63,266 bases of DNA from Agathobacter ruminis. GTDB taxonomy: Bacteria; Bacillota; Clostridia; Lachnospirales; Lachnospiraceae. Position 1 is the first letter of the stretch. Each line of letters opens with the position of its first letter. A program made the translations under genes and the position numbers. Location of the stretch: the NCBI RefSeq assembly GCF_002735305.1, contig NZ_PDYG01000012.1:1-63266 (forward strand), written 5' to 3'. Positions 52,505-60,454 of this stretch are shown here, piece by piece. Below the pieces are notes generated by a model that worked only from the letters and a program-made list of their open reading frames with translations, did no database searches and was not told the origin of the DNA.

Positions 52505-53758
52505 ATGTATTGGGAAGTTCTCATTTTTATAAGTCTTACGATATTATTGAAGAGTTTTATCTTTGGAAAACTTGCAGCTAATTATTTGAATTTGTGCAAG
52601 TGTAAAATCCTGCAGGCTGTAGTTTATTTCTTAGCAATATCATTTGCAATTTGTATGCAATTCTTTATTTCAAATATTTGGTTAAAAATGTTTTTAACCG
52701 CATTTGGACTTTCTATCATTGTATTGGCATATCGAGACGAGTTTAAGAAAAGAATATTATTTTGGTCATGCGTATTTTCAAGCAGCTTTTTGATAGATTG
52801 CTTGGTATATGTATTATTTTATGTGATTTTAGGCCTTGATGATTTTGGGGAACCTGCCAGTATCTTATCTATTTTTCTGCTTTTACCGATTCAATTGTTT
52901 ACCGGAAGAATAATAACCGATGATTATAAATACAGGAAAAAGCAATGGATTTTCTATGGAATTGCATTGTTTTTATGTTTGCTTACATCTGTCGTAATTT
53001 ATCTTGATAAAACGATTGGGATTTTTTCTTTGGAAGTCGTTTGTGGATTTTTATTGTTTATCAATTTGATAATTGCTTTTTTGGTAGAAAAACTCGTCGA
53101 ACAATCGAAAGAAGATATCGATTATTTTGTTTTGCAGAAGCAGAATGAATTTTACGAAAGAGAATTAGCTCTTCAAAATGAAAAAGTGGAATTGATTCGA
53201 AGCATTCGCCATGACATGAAACGCCATTTGAATGAGATATTAAATCTTGCAAGAAAAAATCAAAATGAATGCATTGTAGATTACATATTATCGCTTGGGG
53301 AAGAATTAGAGGATACATCGCCAATTTGCGATTCCGGGAACGTGGCAATTGATACAGTGTTAAATTATATGTTTGATAAAGCAATCAAAGCGGGAATACA
53401 ACCGGAATATTCGATTGTGGTTCCGCAGGAACTAAAAATATCAATGTATGACATGAATATTATTCTCGGAAATTTATTACAAAATGCAATCGATGCGTGT
53501 GAACTAACGGCCAACCCTCAAATAAATGTAGATATTCGATATGTCATGGATTCTTTGGTAATCGTTGTGGAAAATTCTTATGCAAATGAACTGATAATTA
53601 AAGAAGATAGATTAGAGACCACGAAAGAACCAAGAGAAGAACACGGTTATGGTTTGGCTAATGTAAAAAGGATTCTAAGTAAATATGATCATTCATTTTC
53701 AATGGTACATGATGAATCCAGATTCAAAATAGAAATTATTTTGTATTTACCATACTAA
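52505..53758 (+). CDS. GHKL sensor histidine kinase (AgrC-like)
   Basis: A 417-residue sensor with six to seven predicted membrane helices (~5-195) and no large extracellular domain, as in AgrC-type peptide sensors. A dimerisation helix carries the phosphoacceptor H236 in SIRHDMKRHL. The GHKL ATPase domain has N box GNLLQNAIDAC and a G box EHGYGLANVK. Its partner regulator lies 6 bases upstream. The absence of an AgrB-like protease or AgrD-like peptide suggests that the signal is not an Agr thiolactone made here. Sequence is visibly AT-richer than the core genes. Confidence 0.93.
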   Translation: MYWEVLIFISLTILLKSFIFGKLAANYLNLCKCKILQAVVYFLAISFAICMQFFISNIWLKMFLTAFGLSIIVLAYRDEFKKRILFWSCVFSSSFLIDCLVYVLFYVILGLDDFGEPASILSIFLLLPIQLFTGRIITDDYKYRKKQWIFYGIALFLCLLTSVVIYLDKTIGIFSLEVVCGFLLFINLIIAFLVEKLVEQSKEDIDYFVLQKQNEFYERELALQNEKVELIRSIRHDMKRHLNEILNLARKNQNECIVDYILSLGEELEDTSPICDSGNVAIDTVLNYMFDKAIKAGIQPEYSIVVPQELKISMYDMNIILGNLLQNAIDACELTANPQINVDIRYVMDSLVIVVENSYANELIIKEDRLETTKEPREEHGYGLANVKRILSKYDHSFSMVHDESRFKIEIILYLPY

Positions 53759-53789
53759 TTTCGCCATGAACTCTACTATTTTCGCCATG
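53759..53789 (+). promoter_or_regulatory. Direct-repeat operator, candidate LytTR site
   Basis: TTTCGCCATG occurs at 53759-53768 and identically at 53780-53789, exactly 21 bp apart. This spacing puts both on one face of the helix, as LytTR regulators require. The second copy ends about where the -35 region of the downstream promoter starts. Confidence 0.75.
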
Positions 53790-53792
53790 TTG

Positions 53793-53821
53793 GAAATTTT
53801 GTCTTTTTTTTAGTGCTATAA
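53793..53821 (+). promoter_or_regulatory. Promoter of the secreted-protein/ABC transporter operon
   Basis: The -10 box TATAAT is at 53816-53821. The -35 window (around 53793-53798, GAAATT) does not match consensus. A good -10 with a poor -35 next to the repeats is typical of an activator-dependent promoter. Confidence 0.65.
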
Positions 53822-53865
53822 TCATTTTGCAATCAATTGACAATGCTGTTTATGGAGGGGTTATT

Positions 53866-54243
53866 ATGGCAAAAAGAGTGAAATCGTTTTTATGTGTATG
53901 TGTAATGTTGGTTTCAATGGTGTTAATTAATCCGACGCAGGTTCAGGCGGCTAATGTAGGTTGGAATTTACGATTTATTAAAGGTGCACCGTCGTCGGAA
54001 AATATTTTAAGCTGGCGCAGAGAATATATTACAAAGACACAGAGGACTAGCTTGTCTGTATCAAAAATTGAAGGAAATGCAGAAATCTTTTTATATACGT
54101 CAAACGGAATTGCTACTATAGCAACAAAGGGAGGGACGGAAACTTCAGTTAGTACAAGAGTTGGAATTGTTTTATCCGCATCGGTGAAATTCCTTGAATA
54201 TGATAAAATGACAGTTTATGCTAAAGGAAATCTGAGATATTGA
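53866..54243 (+). CDS. Small secreted protein, LytTR module
   Basis: A 125-residue protein with a clear signal peptide: basic MAKRVK start, hydrophobic core and VQA-A cleavage near residue 28. The mature part is about 97 residues, basic, without cysteine and predicted beta-rich from alternating Ser/Thr/Val strands. I do not recognise the family. It is the first gene after the direct-repeat promoter, followed by a lipoprotein and an ABC transporter, so it may be the effector, ligand or target of this module. The start is set by TGGAGGGG 7-8 bases upstream of ATG 53866. Confidence 0.75.
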   Translation: MAKRVKSFLCVCVMLVSMVLINPTQVQAANVGWNLRFIKGAPSSENILSWRREYITKTQRTSLSVSKIEGNAEIFLYTSNGIATIATKGGTETSVSTRVGIVLSASVKFLEYDKMTVYAKGNLRY

Positions 54244-54245
54244 TT

Positions 54246-55475
54246 ATGAATGGGAGAAAATATAAGAAAAATATAGGAATTATAATCTATACCATTTTTT
54301 TAATACTTGTATTGACGGCCTGCCAAAAAGTTCCGGATAATGTAAAAAATAATATGAATCGGTATGGCAATAATAAATTGGCAGACAAGATCGAATTTCA
54401 ATATTGCAATTTGGATGAGCTGCGAAATAGTTCAATGGAGAATATAGAAACAGCGGATTCGAATATTTGTTATCCTGATAAAGTAGATTTTTCTCAAATT
54501 GACAATGTGATGGAGGGATCGTTTCAAATTACTTCTGAATATACGAACAATCAAAATAAATATTTGCAATTATTTGATATGCAAGGTGTCGAAGGTAAGA
54601 AATCTATTGGTAATTGGAAAGGAATGGACGGATTTGAATATGAAAAAAATGAAATCTATCCCTATTTATTTATAGGCGAGAATGGAGAATTATCCTATGT
54701 TTCTTCAGAAAAAGTGTTAGATGGTAACACGATTGACCAAACGAAGGAAGTGAAAAAAATCTATTTAAATCGAGGCGATTCAATAAATATACAGATTAAT
54801 TATAGAGATGGTTCGTTAAACCTTTCGGAAGAAATTTCCTTCGTGAAATCATTTATTAAGGATAATATAGATATTGGAAATTGTGATGTAGATGTGCGAA
54901 CAGTCTATATTCGGAAAGATTTGGATGGATATGATGTAGTATCAATGAATTTTGTTATGAAATATCAAGGAATGGTTTTAGATTTTTATTCTTTGGATGT
55001 TGGCATGAATAAAGATGGTAAAATGATGGTGTTGCAAACCAATCGTGATATTCTTGTTGATTTACATGAAAAAAACCATATTGATTGGATTTTTATCGGT
55101 GGTGTATTTCAATCTTTTGAGGGGAAAGCTGTAGACAAACTGATTGATTTACAAACTGCTATACACATTTTCGAAAAAGAAATGGCTTCTTTTCAAGAGA
55201 TTAAAGTACTTGAAATCATACCTATGTATGTATTGAAACCGGTTTATAATCCGGCAGAAGAAGAGTATGAGGCTGCTCCCGGTAATATTGTAAATGTCGA
55301 ACCTACCTATTCTTTTATGATTGAATGCGGAGTAGATGATACACCTACCGGAATTTTGGAAGGAAATGGAGTCGCTTATGTAAATGTAAATATGCTCACA
55401 GGAGAAGTGCATACGGATTTTGAAGATAAGTATTTTGCTTTAAAAAATAGGGGAAACAATGAACTTTCAAATTGA
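54246..55475 (+). CDS. Lipoprotein of the LytTR/ABC module
   Basis: A 409-residue lipoprotein. The signal sequence ends in the lipobox LTAC (Cys at ~25), predicting attachment to the outer face of the membrane. The mature part has no recognised enzyme motif. Its two halves with FVMKYQGM and VAYVNVNMLTGEV-type strands look like tandem PepSY/YycI-like sandwiches, but this is a weak call. The start is uncertain: TTG 54240 overlaps the preceding stop, and ATG 54246 is preferred. It may bind a peptide or regulate the kinase. The 3' end overlaps the next gene. Confidence 0.75.
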   Translation: MNGRKYKKNIGIIIYTIFLILVLTACQKVPDNVKNNMNRYGNNKLADKIEFQYCNLDELRNSSMENIETADSNICYPDKVDFSQIDNVMEGSFQITSEYTNNQNKYLQLFDMQGVEGKKSIGNWKGMDGFEYEKNEIYPYLFIGENGELSYVSSEKVLDGNTIDQTKEVKKIYLNRGDSINIQINYRDGSLNLSEEISFVKSFIKDNIDIGNCDVDVRTVYIRKDLDGYDVVSMNFVMKYQGMVLDFYSLDVGMNKDGKMMVLQTNRDILVDLHEKNHIDWIFIGGVFQSFEGKAVDKLIDLQTAIHIFEKEMASFQEIKVLEIIPMYVLKPVYNPAEEEYEAAPGNIVNVEPTYSFMIECGVDDTPTGILEGNGVAYVNVNMLTGEVHTDFEDKYFALKNRGNNELSN

Positions 55476-56142
55476 TAAGAAGGCCATGTTATTATCGGTA
55501 CTATTGATGTATGGCTCGTTTTTTGCAACCGGAACGTATTTGCTTGAACATGAAACGATGAATCTGTTTCAAGTAATAATGACATGTCCATATCTACTTA
55601 AAAATTATACTGCGCTACATTATATAGACCACCAGTATGGCATTTGGTTCTATTTATTGTTGCCGGTTGCATGCGGACTTCCGTTTATTGGAATCTTGTG
55701 TGATGAATTAAATACCAATTATTATCGGTTAATCAGTGCAAGAATCGGTAATATAAAATTTATTGTTTGCACGTTGCTGGTTCAATTTATTAGTACAATA
55801 AGTTCGTTTTTTGTAGCGACTGTATTCTTTAAGCTTACCGCATTGATAATAGGAATTTTAAAGAATAAGGAGGGAACATTTGATGAAATTCAACAAATGA
55901 ATCTTTCGTATTTCCTGGTGGAAGATGGGCGGTGTTTACTTTATCTTGTGATGATTTCCGGCCTGATAATTTTCATGGCTATCCTGACTGCAGATTTTTA
56001 TTTCTCAGTAATCGTCGTTTTTTTAATTAACTTTTTGATTCAAGATCATGAAATCAGTATTCTTGCATTAGAGATTGTCACTGCATGTTTTGCTTATATT
56101 GGTTCCGCCTATATTTTCAGAAGGCGGTGGCTGGCATGTTGA
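55459..56142 (+). CDS. ABC-2-type transporter permease, subunit 1
   Basis: A 227-residue polytopic protein with about six hydrophobic segments and few conserved polar residues, as in ABC-2 permeases of the lantibiotic-immunity or bacitracin-resistance type. It overlaps the lipoprotein gene by 17 bases and the second permease by 7 bases, showing a tightly coupled operon. An AGGGGAAACA site precedes ATG 55459. The family is assigned from topology and the ATPase two genes downstream, not from a sequence signature. Confidence 0.72.
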   Translation: MNFQIDKKAMLLSVLLMYGSFFATGTYLLEHETMNLFQVIMTCPYLLKNYTALHYIDHQYGIWFYLLLPVACGLPFIGILCDELNTNYYRLISARIGNIKFIVCTLLVQFISTISSFFVATVFFKLTALIIGILKNKEGTFDEIQQMNLSYFLVEDGRCLLYLVMISGLIIFMAILTADFYFSVIVVFLINFLIQDHEISILALEIVTACFAYIGSAYIFRRRWLAC

Positions 56143-56951
56143 AATATTTATATACAAAATGGATTTTAAATACCAAGAACCTGGTAATTGTTGTATTACT
56201 GGTTTTTGTCAAAAAAATTATTGTCGATAAAGTTTATAACGTATATGCAATGACTGCAGAGCCATTTTGCATCTTTGAACCATTGATCATGATAATGAAT
56301 TCCGGATTGATTGTGTTGTTATTGTCTTTATTTTTTATTTTTATGATGTCAGAATATCCGGTATCAGATTCAAGCTTGTATTATCAGCTGATTCGAAGCG
56401 GTCGTAAGAAATGGTTTTATGCGCAGATATATTTCGCAATAGTGGCAATTATTACTTATCTGGTCATTGTATTTGGCTATACAATATTGGCGACGCAGAG
56501 CATCTGCTTTTTGGCAGATGGATGGAGTTTGAACATCTCGGATTACTCTTATGAGATGGGGTTGATTTCCTATGTTCCGATTGAATTGTTTAATCAGATG
56601 CCGCCGGTGAAAGCATTTATATGGAGCCTCGTATTATTTCTGACATATTTATATTTCCTGCTTGGGATGCAGATGATTGGATTTGCTTACGGAAAGAAGA
56701 GTGTTGTAGACTGCATTCAAATGATTCTGCTATTTGCCGGAATTGCATCGTTGTTCATTCGTAATGAATTGACATGGCTTTTTCCGGTTTCACATTCCAT
56801 TTTGTTCATTCATTTCACAAAATATTATAAGGCTGCTTTATTTTCGCCATATCTTTCATTTGTTTTATTATTTGGTTTTGGGACTTTGTTGTATGTAATG
56901 TCTTATATTCGGATGAAAAAAACAAATGTTGATGATTTGAAAGGGAATTGA
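56136..56951 (+). CDS. ABC-2-type transporter permease, subunit 2
   Basis: A 271-residue polytopic protein with about six membrane helices. ATG 56136 (MLKYLYTKWIL) is chosen; an in-frame ATG at 56085 would overlap the previous gene by 58 bases. It has the pattern of a short cytoplasmic N-terminus, two helices, then a loop with YPVSDSSLYYQLIRSGRKKW resembling the coupling region seen in ABC-2 permeases. Its stop lies one base before the ATPase start. Two distinct half-permeases suggest a heterodimeric channel. Confidence 0.74.
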   Translation: MLKYLYTKWILNTKNLVIVVLLVFVKKIIVDKVYNVYAMTAEPFCIFEPLIMIMNSGLIVLLLSLFFIFMMSEYPVSDSSLYYQLIRSGRKKWFYAQIYFAIVAIITYLVIVFGYTILATQSICFLADGWSLNISDYSYEMGLISYVPIELFNQMPPVKAFIWSLVLFLTYLYFLLGMQMIGFAYGKKSVVDCIQMILLFAGIASLFIRNELTWLFPVSHSILFIHFTKYYKAALFSPYLSFVLLFGFGTLLYVMSYIRMKKTNVDDLKGN

Positions 56952-56952
56952 A

Positions 56953-57570
56953 ATGATAGAAATTAATAATTTGTCGTTAGAAATAAAGGGAAAAAAGCTA
57001 TTAAATGATATCAATATGACTATTCACGATGGACAGATTACCGGATTTGTAGGACCGAATGGCTCTGGCAAGACGCTGATTATGAAATGTATTTGTGGAT
57101 TTATTACTTCCTATAAAGGTGAAATACTAATTAATGGAAAAGATGCAAAGACGATTCCGATTAAGCCTATGGGGATTATAATTGAGACCCCGGGGTTTAT
57201 TCCTTATTACAGCGGATATAAAAATTTAAAAATACTTGCTTCTTTAAATAATAATTGTTCATTGCATGGTATACGTTCGAGCATGGAGGATGTAGGACTT
57301 GATCCGGGCAATCATCTTCATGTAAAAAAATATTCACTCGGAATGAAGCAGAGGCTTGGTGTTGCGCAGGCACTGATGGAAGATCGAGAGATTTTAATCT
57401 TAGATGAGCCTTTTAATGGATTGGATTTTAGAATCACCGAAAAACTTAGAAATCGCTTGGCTGCGGAACGAGAAAAAGAAAAAACCATTATCTTAAGTTC
57501 TCATAATAAAATAGATATTGATTTGTTATGTGATAATCATTATTATATTGAAGATGGTTATGTCAAATAA
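56953..57570 (+). CDS. ABC transporter ATP-binding protein
   Basis: A 205-residue ATPase, complete but short. It has Walker A GPNGSGKT (~36-43), the Q-loop region (IIETPGFIPYYSGYKNL), signature YSLGMKQRLG, Walker B ILILDEPFNGLD and the H-loop SSHNK. The sequence is closest in style to LanF/BcrA-type ATPases of peptide-resistance exporters. It pairs with the two upstream permeases. A terminator follows. The substrate is unknown; a peptide or the co-encoded secreted protein is plausible. Confidence 0.92.
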   Translation: MIEINNLSLEIKGKKLLNDINMTIHDGQITGFVGPNGSGKTLIMKCICGFITSYKGEILINGKDAKTIPIKPMGIIIETPGFIPYYSGYKNLKILASLNNNCSLHGIRSSMEDVGLDPGNHLHVKKYSLGMKQRLGVAQALMEDREILILDEPFNGLDFRITEKLRNRLAAEREKEKTIILSSHNKIDIDLLCDNHYYIEDGYVK

Positions 57571-57586
57571 AAGTAGGAAGATTAGT

Positions 57587-57616
57587 AAAAGTGGATTCGG
57601 AAGAATCCGCTTTTTT
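57587..57616 (+). terminator. Terminator of the LytTR/ABC module
   Basis: Stem AAAAGTGGATTC (57587-57598) with GAATCCGCTTTT (57603-57614, one G-U pair), loop GGAA, then TT. Confidence 0.88.
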
Positions 57617-57710
57617 AATGGATGTGAAAAAATTAACAAAAAATAGTTGAATTCCATTGCTGTTTCGGATAACATATAAAATGAGTGAGAATTCGTTTTC
57701 TAATAATACG

Positions 57711-57756
57711 TTTATTCACAAACCAATATTTGTGCTATAATATAGTACTATAGTAC
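57711..57756 (+). promoter_or_regulatory. Promoter with two palindromes, decarboxylase cluster
   Basis: The -10 box TATAAT is at 57736-57741; a weak -35 lies near 57711-57718. A spaced inverted repeat CACAAA (57717-57722) / TTTGTG (57729-57734) fills the spacer. A perfect 12-bp palindrome GTACTATAGTAC (57745-57756) covers the likely transcription start. Both are placed where a repressor would block initiation; no cognate regulator is in the window. Confidence 0.6.
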
Positions 57757-57791
57757 ATAATTTTATATTTTTTGTGTATGGAGGAAAGAAT

Positions 57792-59228
57792 ATGAGCTTA
57801 AATGAAAGCAGCTTGGCAATGCAGCGAATTGCTGAGTTCGTTGATGAGAACAGTTTCATGGAAATTGGATCTCAGGTAACCGCTCGAAACACAGATTTTA
57901 ATCTGAGTGCATTAAAATCTGCATCAGATGGAGTAATCACCGGATATGGTCTGGTTGACTCTAACCTGGTATTTATTTATAGCCAGGATGCTGGAGTATT
58001 AAACGGAACCATTGGTGAGATGCATGCAAAGAAGATTGCCAATATCTATGATATGGCAATGAAGATGGGTGCACCTGTTGTCGGATTTATCGATTGCGGT
58101 GGTGTGCGCTTACAGGAATCAATTGATGCATTGGATGGATTTGGATTAATCTATGCAAAGCAGGTTGAGGCAAGTGGTGTTATTCCACAGATGTCAGTTG
58201 TATTTGGCAACTGCGGAGGCGGACTTTCTGTTGTGCCTGCACTTTCTGATTTCGCTTTTATCGAGACCGAAAAGGGCAGAATGTTTGTCAATTCTCCGGA
58301 TGCGATTTGCGGAAATCGTGTTGAGAAGTGTGACAGTGCAGCTGCAGACTTCCAGTCTGAGCATAATGGATGCATTGATTTCGCCGGAAGCGAAGAAGAA
58401 ATTTTTGATCGCATTCGTACCCTGATTAACATCCTTCCACAAAACAATGAGGGAGATGTTTATACCAGCGATTGCGAAGATGATTTGAACCGTGCATGTG
58501 AATCCATGGATACCATGGCTGCAGATCCAAGATATCTTCTTGCAGAACTTTCCGATTCTCACATTTTTGTTGAGACAAAAGCTTCATTTGCCAAGAATAT
58601 GGTAACCGGATTCATTCAGTTAAACGGAATGACCATTGGTGCTGTTGCAAACTGTGCAAAGACCTATGATGAGAATGGGGATGAGGCAGAAGACTTCGGT
58701 AAGAGACTGACTCCTAATGGATGCCGCAAGGCAGCTGAGTTTGTATCATTTTGTGATGCATTTGATATCCCGGTTCTTTCTGTTACCAATACAACAGGTT
58801 TTGCAACTACCATGTGTGCAGAAAAGAATCTTGCAAAAGACATGGCAAAGCTGACCGCTGCATTTGCAAATGCGGATGTGCCTAAGGTAAATCTGATTAC
58901 CGAGGAAGCATACGGCTCTGCGTATGTTGTTATGAATTCTAAATCTGTCGGTGCCGATCTTGTTTATGCATGGAACGGTGCAAAAGTTGGTATGATGGAT
59001 TCCGAGATGGCAGCAAAGATTATGTACCCTCAGGCCGATGCAACGGAATTAAAAGAGAAGAGAAACGAGTATGAAGCACTTTGCGCAAATGCAAGCGCTG
59101 CAGCTTCTCGCGGCTATGTAGATTTCATGCTTGAGCCGGCAGATACCAGAAAGTATCTTGTGGCAGCATTTGAATTGCTTTACAGCAAATGCATCAGCCC
59201 GATTGACAAGAAACATACAACCAAATAG
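57792..59228 (+). CDS. MmdA/12S-type acyl-CoA carboxyltransferase subunit
   Basis: A 478-residue protein of the carboxyl transferase (crotonase-like) family, as in the alpha subunit of methylmalonyl-CoA decarboxylase, the 12S subunit of transcarboxylase and beta subunits of acyl-CoA carboxylases. Both halves are present: N-terminal GEMHAKKIANIYDMAMKMGAPVVGFIDCGGVRLQE and C-terminal ITEEAYGSAYVVMNSKSVGADLVYAW (each named by its start only; ~75 and ~375). It transfers carboxyl between biotin and an acyl-CoA; the CoA substrate cannot be read from sequence. ATG 57792 has TGGAGGAAAG upstream. First gene of the cluster. Confidence 0.88.
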   Translation: MSLNESSLAMQRIAEFVDENSFMEIGSQVTARNTDFNLSALKSASDGVITGYGLVDSNLVFIYSQDAGVLNGTIGEMHAKKIANIYDMAMKMGAPVVGFIDCGGVRLQESIDALDGFGLIYAKQVEASGVIPQMSVVFGNCGGGLSVVPALSDFAFIETEKGRMFVNSPDAICGNRVEKCDSAAADFQSEHNGCIDFAGSEEEIFDRIRTLINILPQNNEGDVYTSDCEDDLNRACESMDTMAADPRYLLAELSDSHIFVETKASFAKNMVTGFIQLNGMTIGAVANCAKTYDENGDEAEDFGKRLTPNGCRKAAEFVSFCDAFDIPVLSVTNTTGFATTMCAEKNLAKDMAKLTAAFANADVPKVNLITEEAYGSAYVVMNSKSVGADLVYAWNGAKVGMMDSEMAAKIMYPQADATELKEKRNEYEALCANASAAASRGYVDFMLEPADTRKYLVAAFELLYSKCISPIDKKHTTK

Positions 59229-59246
59229 AAAGGCGGCAGGATTCGT

Positions 59247-60053
59247 ATGAAGAAAAAACTGGCATTATTGCTTGGCGCGCTGGTGGCCGCCATTACTTTA
59301 ACTGCCTGCGGTACTGATCCAAAAGAGGCTGACTACAACGGAAAGACATATCAGGAACTTGAAACAGAGATGAACCAATATGTCAGCGTAATCGGAATGC
59401 TTCATTCTTCAGTTGCTTCTTTCGTGGAGCAGAATAATATGAAGCCGGAAGATTTCGATTATTCGCAGATGACCAGCGAAGAGACCATTGAGAGTTATAA
59501 ATCTTATGGTGTCAATGAGCAGGAACTTGCGGCCGTTGAGTCCTGGGACAACATCGTAGCTCAATACGGTGAATTGGACAGAACCGATGCAGAAAGCTTT
59601 ACGATTAATAAAGCTGGTAATACTACTACAACTGATATCAGTTTGTATTTCAAGAATGAAGACGGAGTCGAAAAAGAAGTTATTTTTGAAATCGTTTATA
59701 AATCTTGGAACATGGAAGTGACCGGTGTTACAATTGAGCCATACAAGTCACTTACCGAAAAGATGACAAAAGCAGGATTGAATACGGTAATTTCAATGAG
59801 CGTTGTGTTTGTTGTTTTAATTGTAATCAGTCTCATTATTTCAGCCTTCAACATCTTCCCTTATTTGGAAAAGAGAAAGAAAGAAAAGGCACAACAAGTT
59901 TCTGCAGCACCTGCTGTTGAAACTGTGGCAACCACTGAAGTGGTGGAAGAGACAGATGATCTCGAGCTGGTAGCTGTAATCGCTGCTGCAATTGCAGCTT
60001 CAGAAGGATGCTCAACATCTGACTTTGTAGTTCGTTCAATTAATAGAAGATAA
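59247..60053 (+). CDS. Lipoprotein-OadG fusion (decarboxylase gamma subunit)
   Basis: A 268-residue protein. It begins with a lipoprotein signal whose lipobox LTAC puts the lipidated cysteine at residue 21. Residues 22-175 form a predicted extracytoplasmic domain. One membrane helix spans ~181-203, and a cytoplasmic tail rich in Glu/Val/Ala (~215-268) ends with a VIAAAIAAS segment typical of OadG tails. OadG normally is ~80-120 residues without the extracellular part, and anchors the soluble carboxyltransferase to OadB. Position between carboxyltransferase and biotin carrier supports the assignment. Confidence 0.82.
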   Translation: MKKKLALLLGALVAAITLTACGTDPKEADYNGKTYQELETEMNQYVSVIGMLHSSVASFVEQNNMKPEDFDYSQMTSEETIESYKSYGVNEQELAAVESWDNIVAQYGELDRTDAESFTINKAGNTTTTDISLYFKNEDGVEKEVIFEIVYKSWNMEVTGVTIEPYKSLTEKMTKAGLNTVISMSVVFVVLIVISLIISAFNIFPYLEKRKKEKAQQVSAAPAVETVATTEVVEETDDLELVAVIAAAIAASEGCSTSDFVVRSINRR

Positions 60054-60069
60054 TCGGAGGATATGGAAC

Positions 60070-60432
60070 ATGAAGAATTACACAATTACCGTAAACGGAA
60101 ATGTATATGATGTAACCGTAGAAGAAAACGGAAGCACAGGTGCAGCATCTGCACCAAAGCGTGTTGCTTCTGCAGCACCAAAGGCAGCACCTAAGGCTGC
60201 GGCACCTGCAAGTGCAGGATCTGTAAAGATTGAAGCCGGAGCAGCCGGAAAGGTATTCAAGCTTGAGAAGAGCGTTGGTGATGCTGTAAAGAAGGGCGAC
60301 ACTGTATTGATTCTTGAAATCATGAAGATGGAGACTCCGGTTGTAGCACCGGAAGATGGAACCGTTGCAAGCATCAATGTTGCAGTTGGTGATGCTGTTG
60401 AGTCAGGAGCTTTACTTGCTACATTAAATTAA
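60070..60432 (+). CDS. Biotin carboxyl carrier protein of the decarboxylase cluster
   Basis: A 120-residue biotinyl protein. A short N-terminal strand region (1-20) is followed by an Ala/Pro/Lys-rich flexible linker (~25-50) and a biotinyl/lipoyl domain with biotinylated K86 in EIMKMET. It carries carboxyl groups between the carboxyltransferase subunits and the membrane decarboxylase OadB. It corresponds to the 1.3S subunit of transcarboxylase or the delta/gamma subunit of methylmalonyl-CoA decarboxylase. It is the only biotin carrier in the cluster. Confidence 0.94.
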   Translation: MKNYTITVNGNVYDVTVEENGSTGAASAPKRVASAAPKAAPKAAAPASAGSVKIEAGAAGKVFKLEKSVGDAVKKGDTVLILEIMKMETPVVAPEDGTVASINVAVGDAVESGALLATLN

Positions 60433-60454
60433 TTATTCGTAGGAGGGATTAATT

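Noticed and set aside
57711-57741. Rex or CRP/FNR-type operator at the decarboxylase promoter
   Set aside because: The half-sites are CACAAA/TTTGTG, the opposite orientation to Rex TTGTGA-type and not matching CRP/FNR TGTGA-N6-TCACA spacing.
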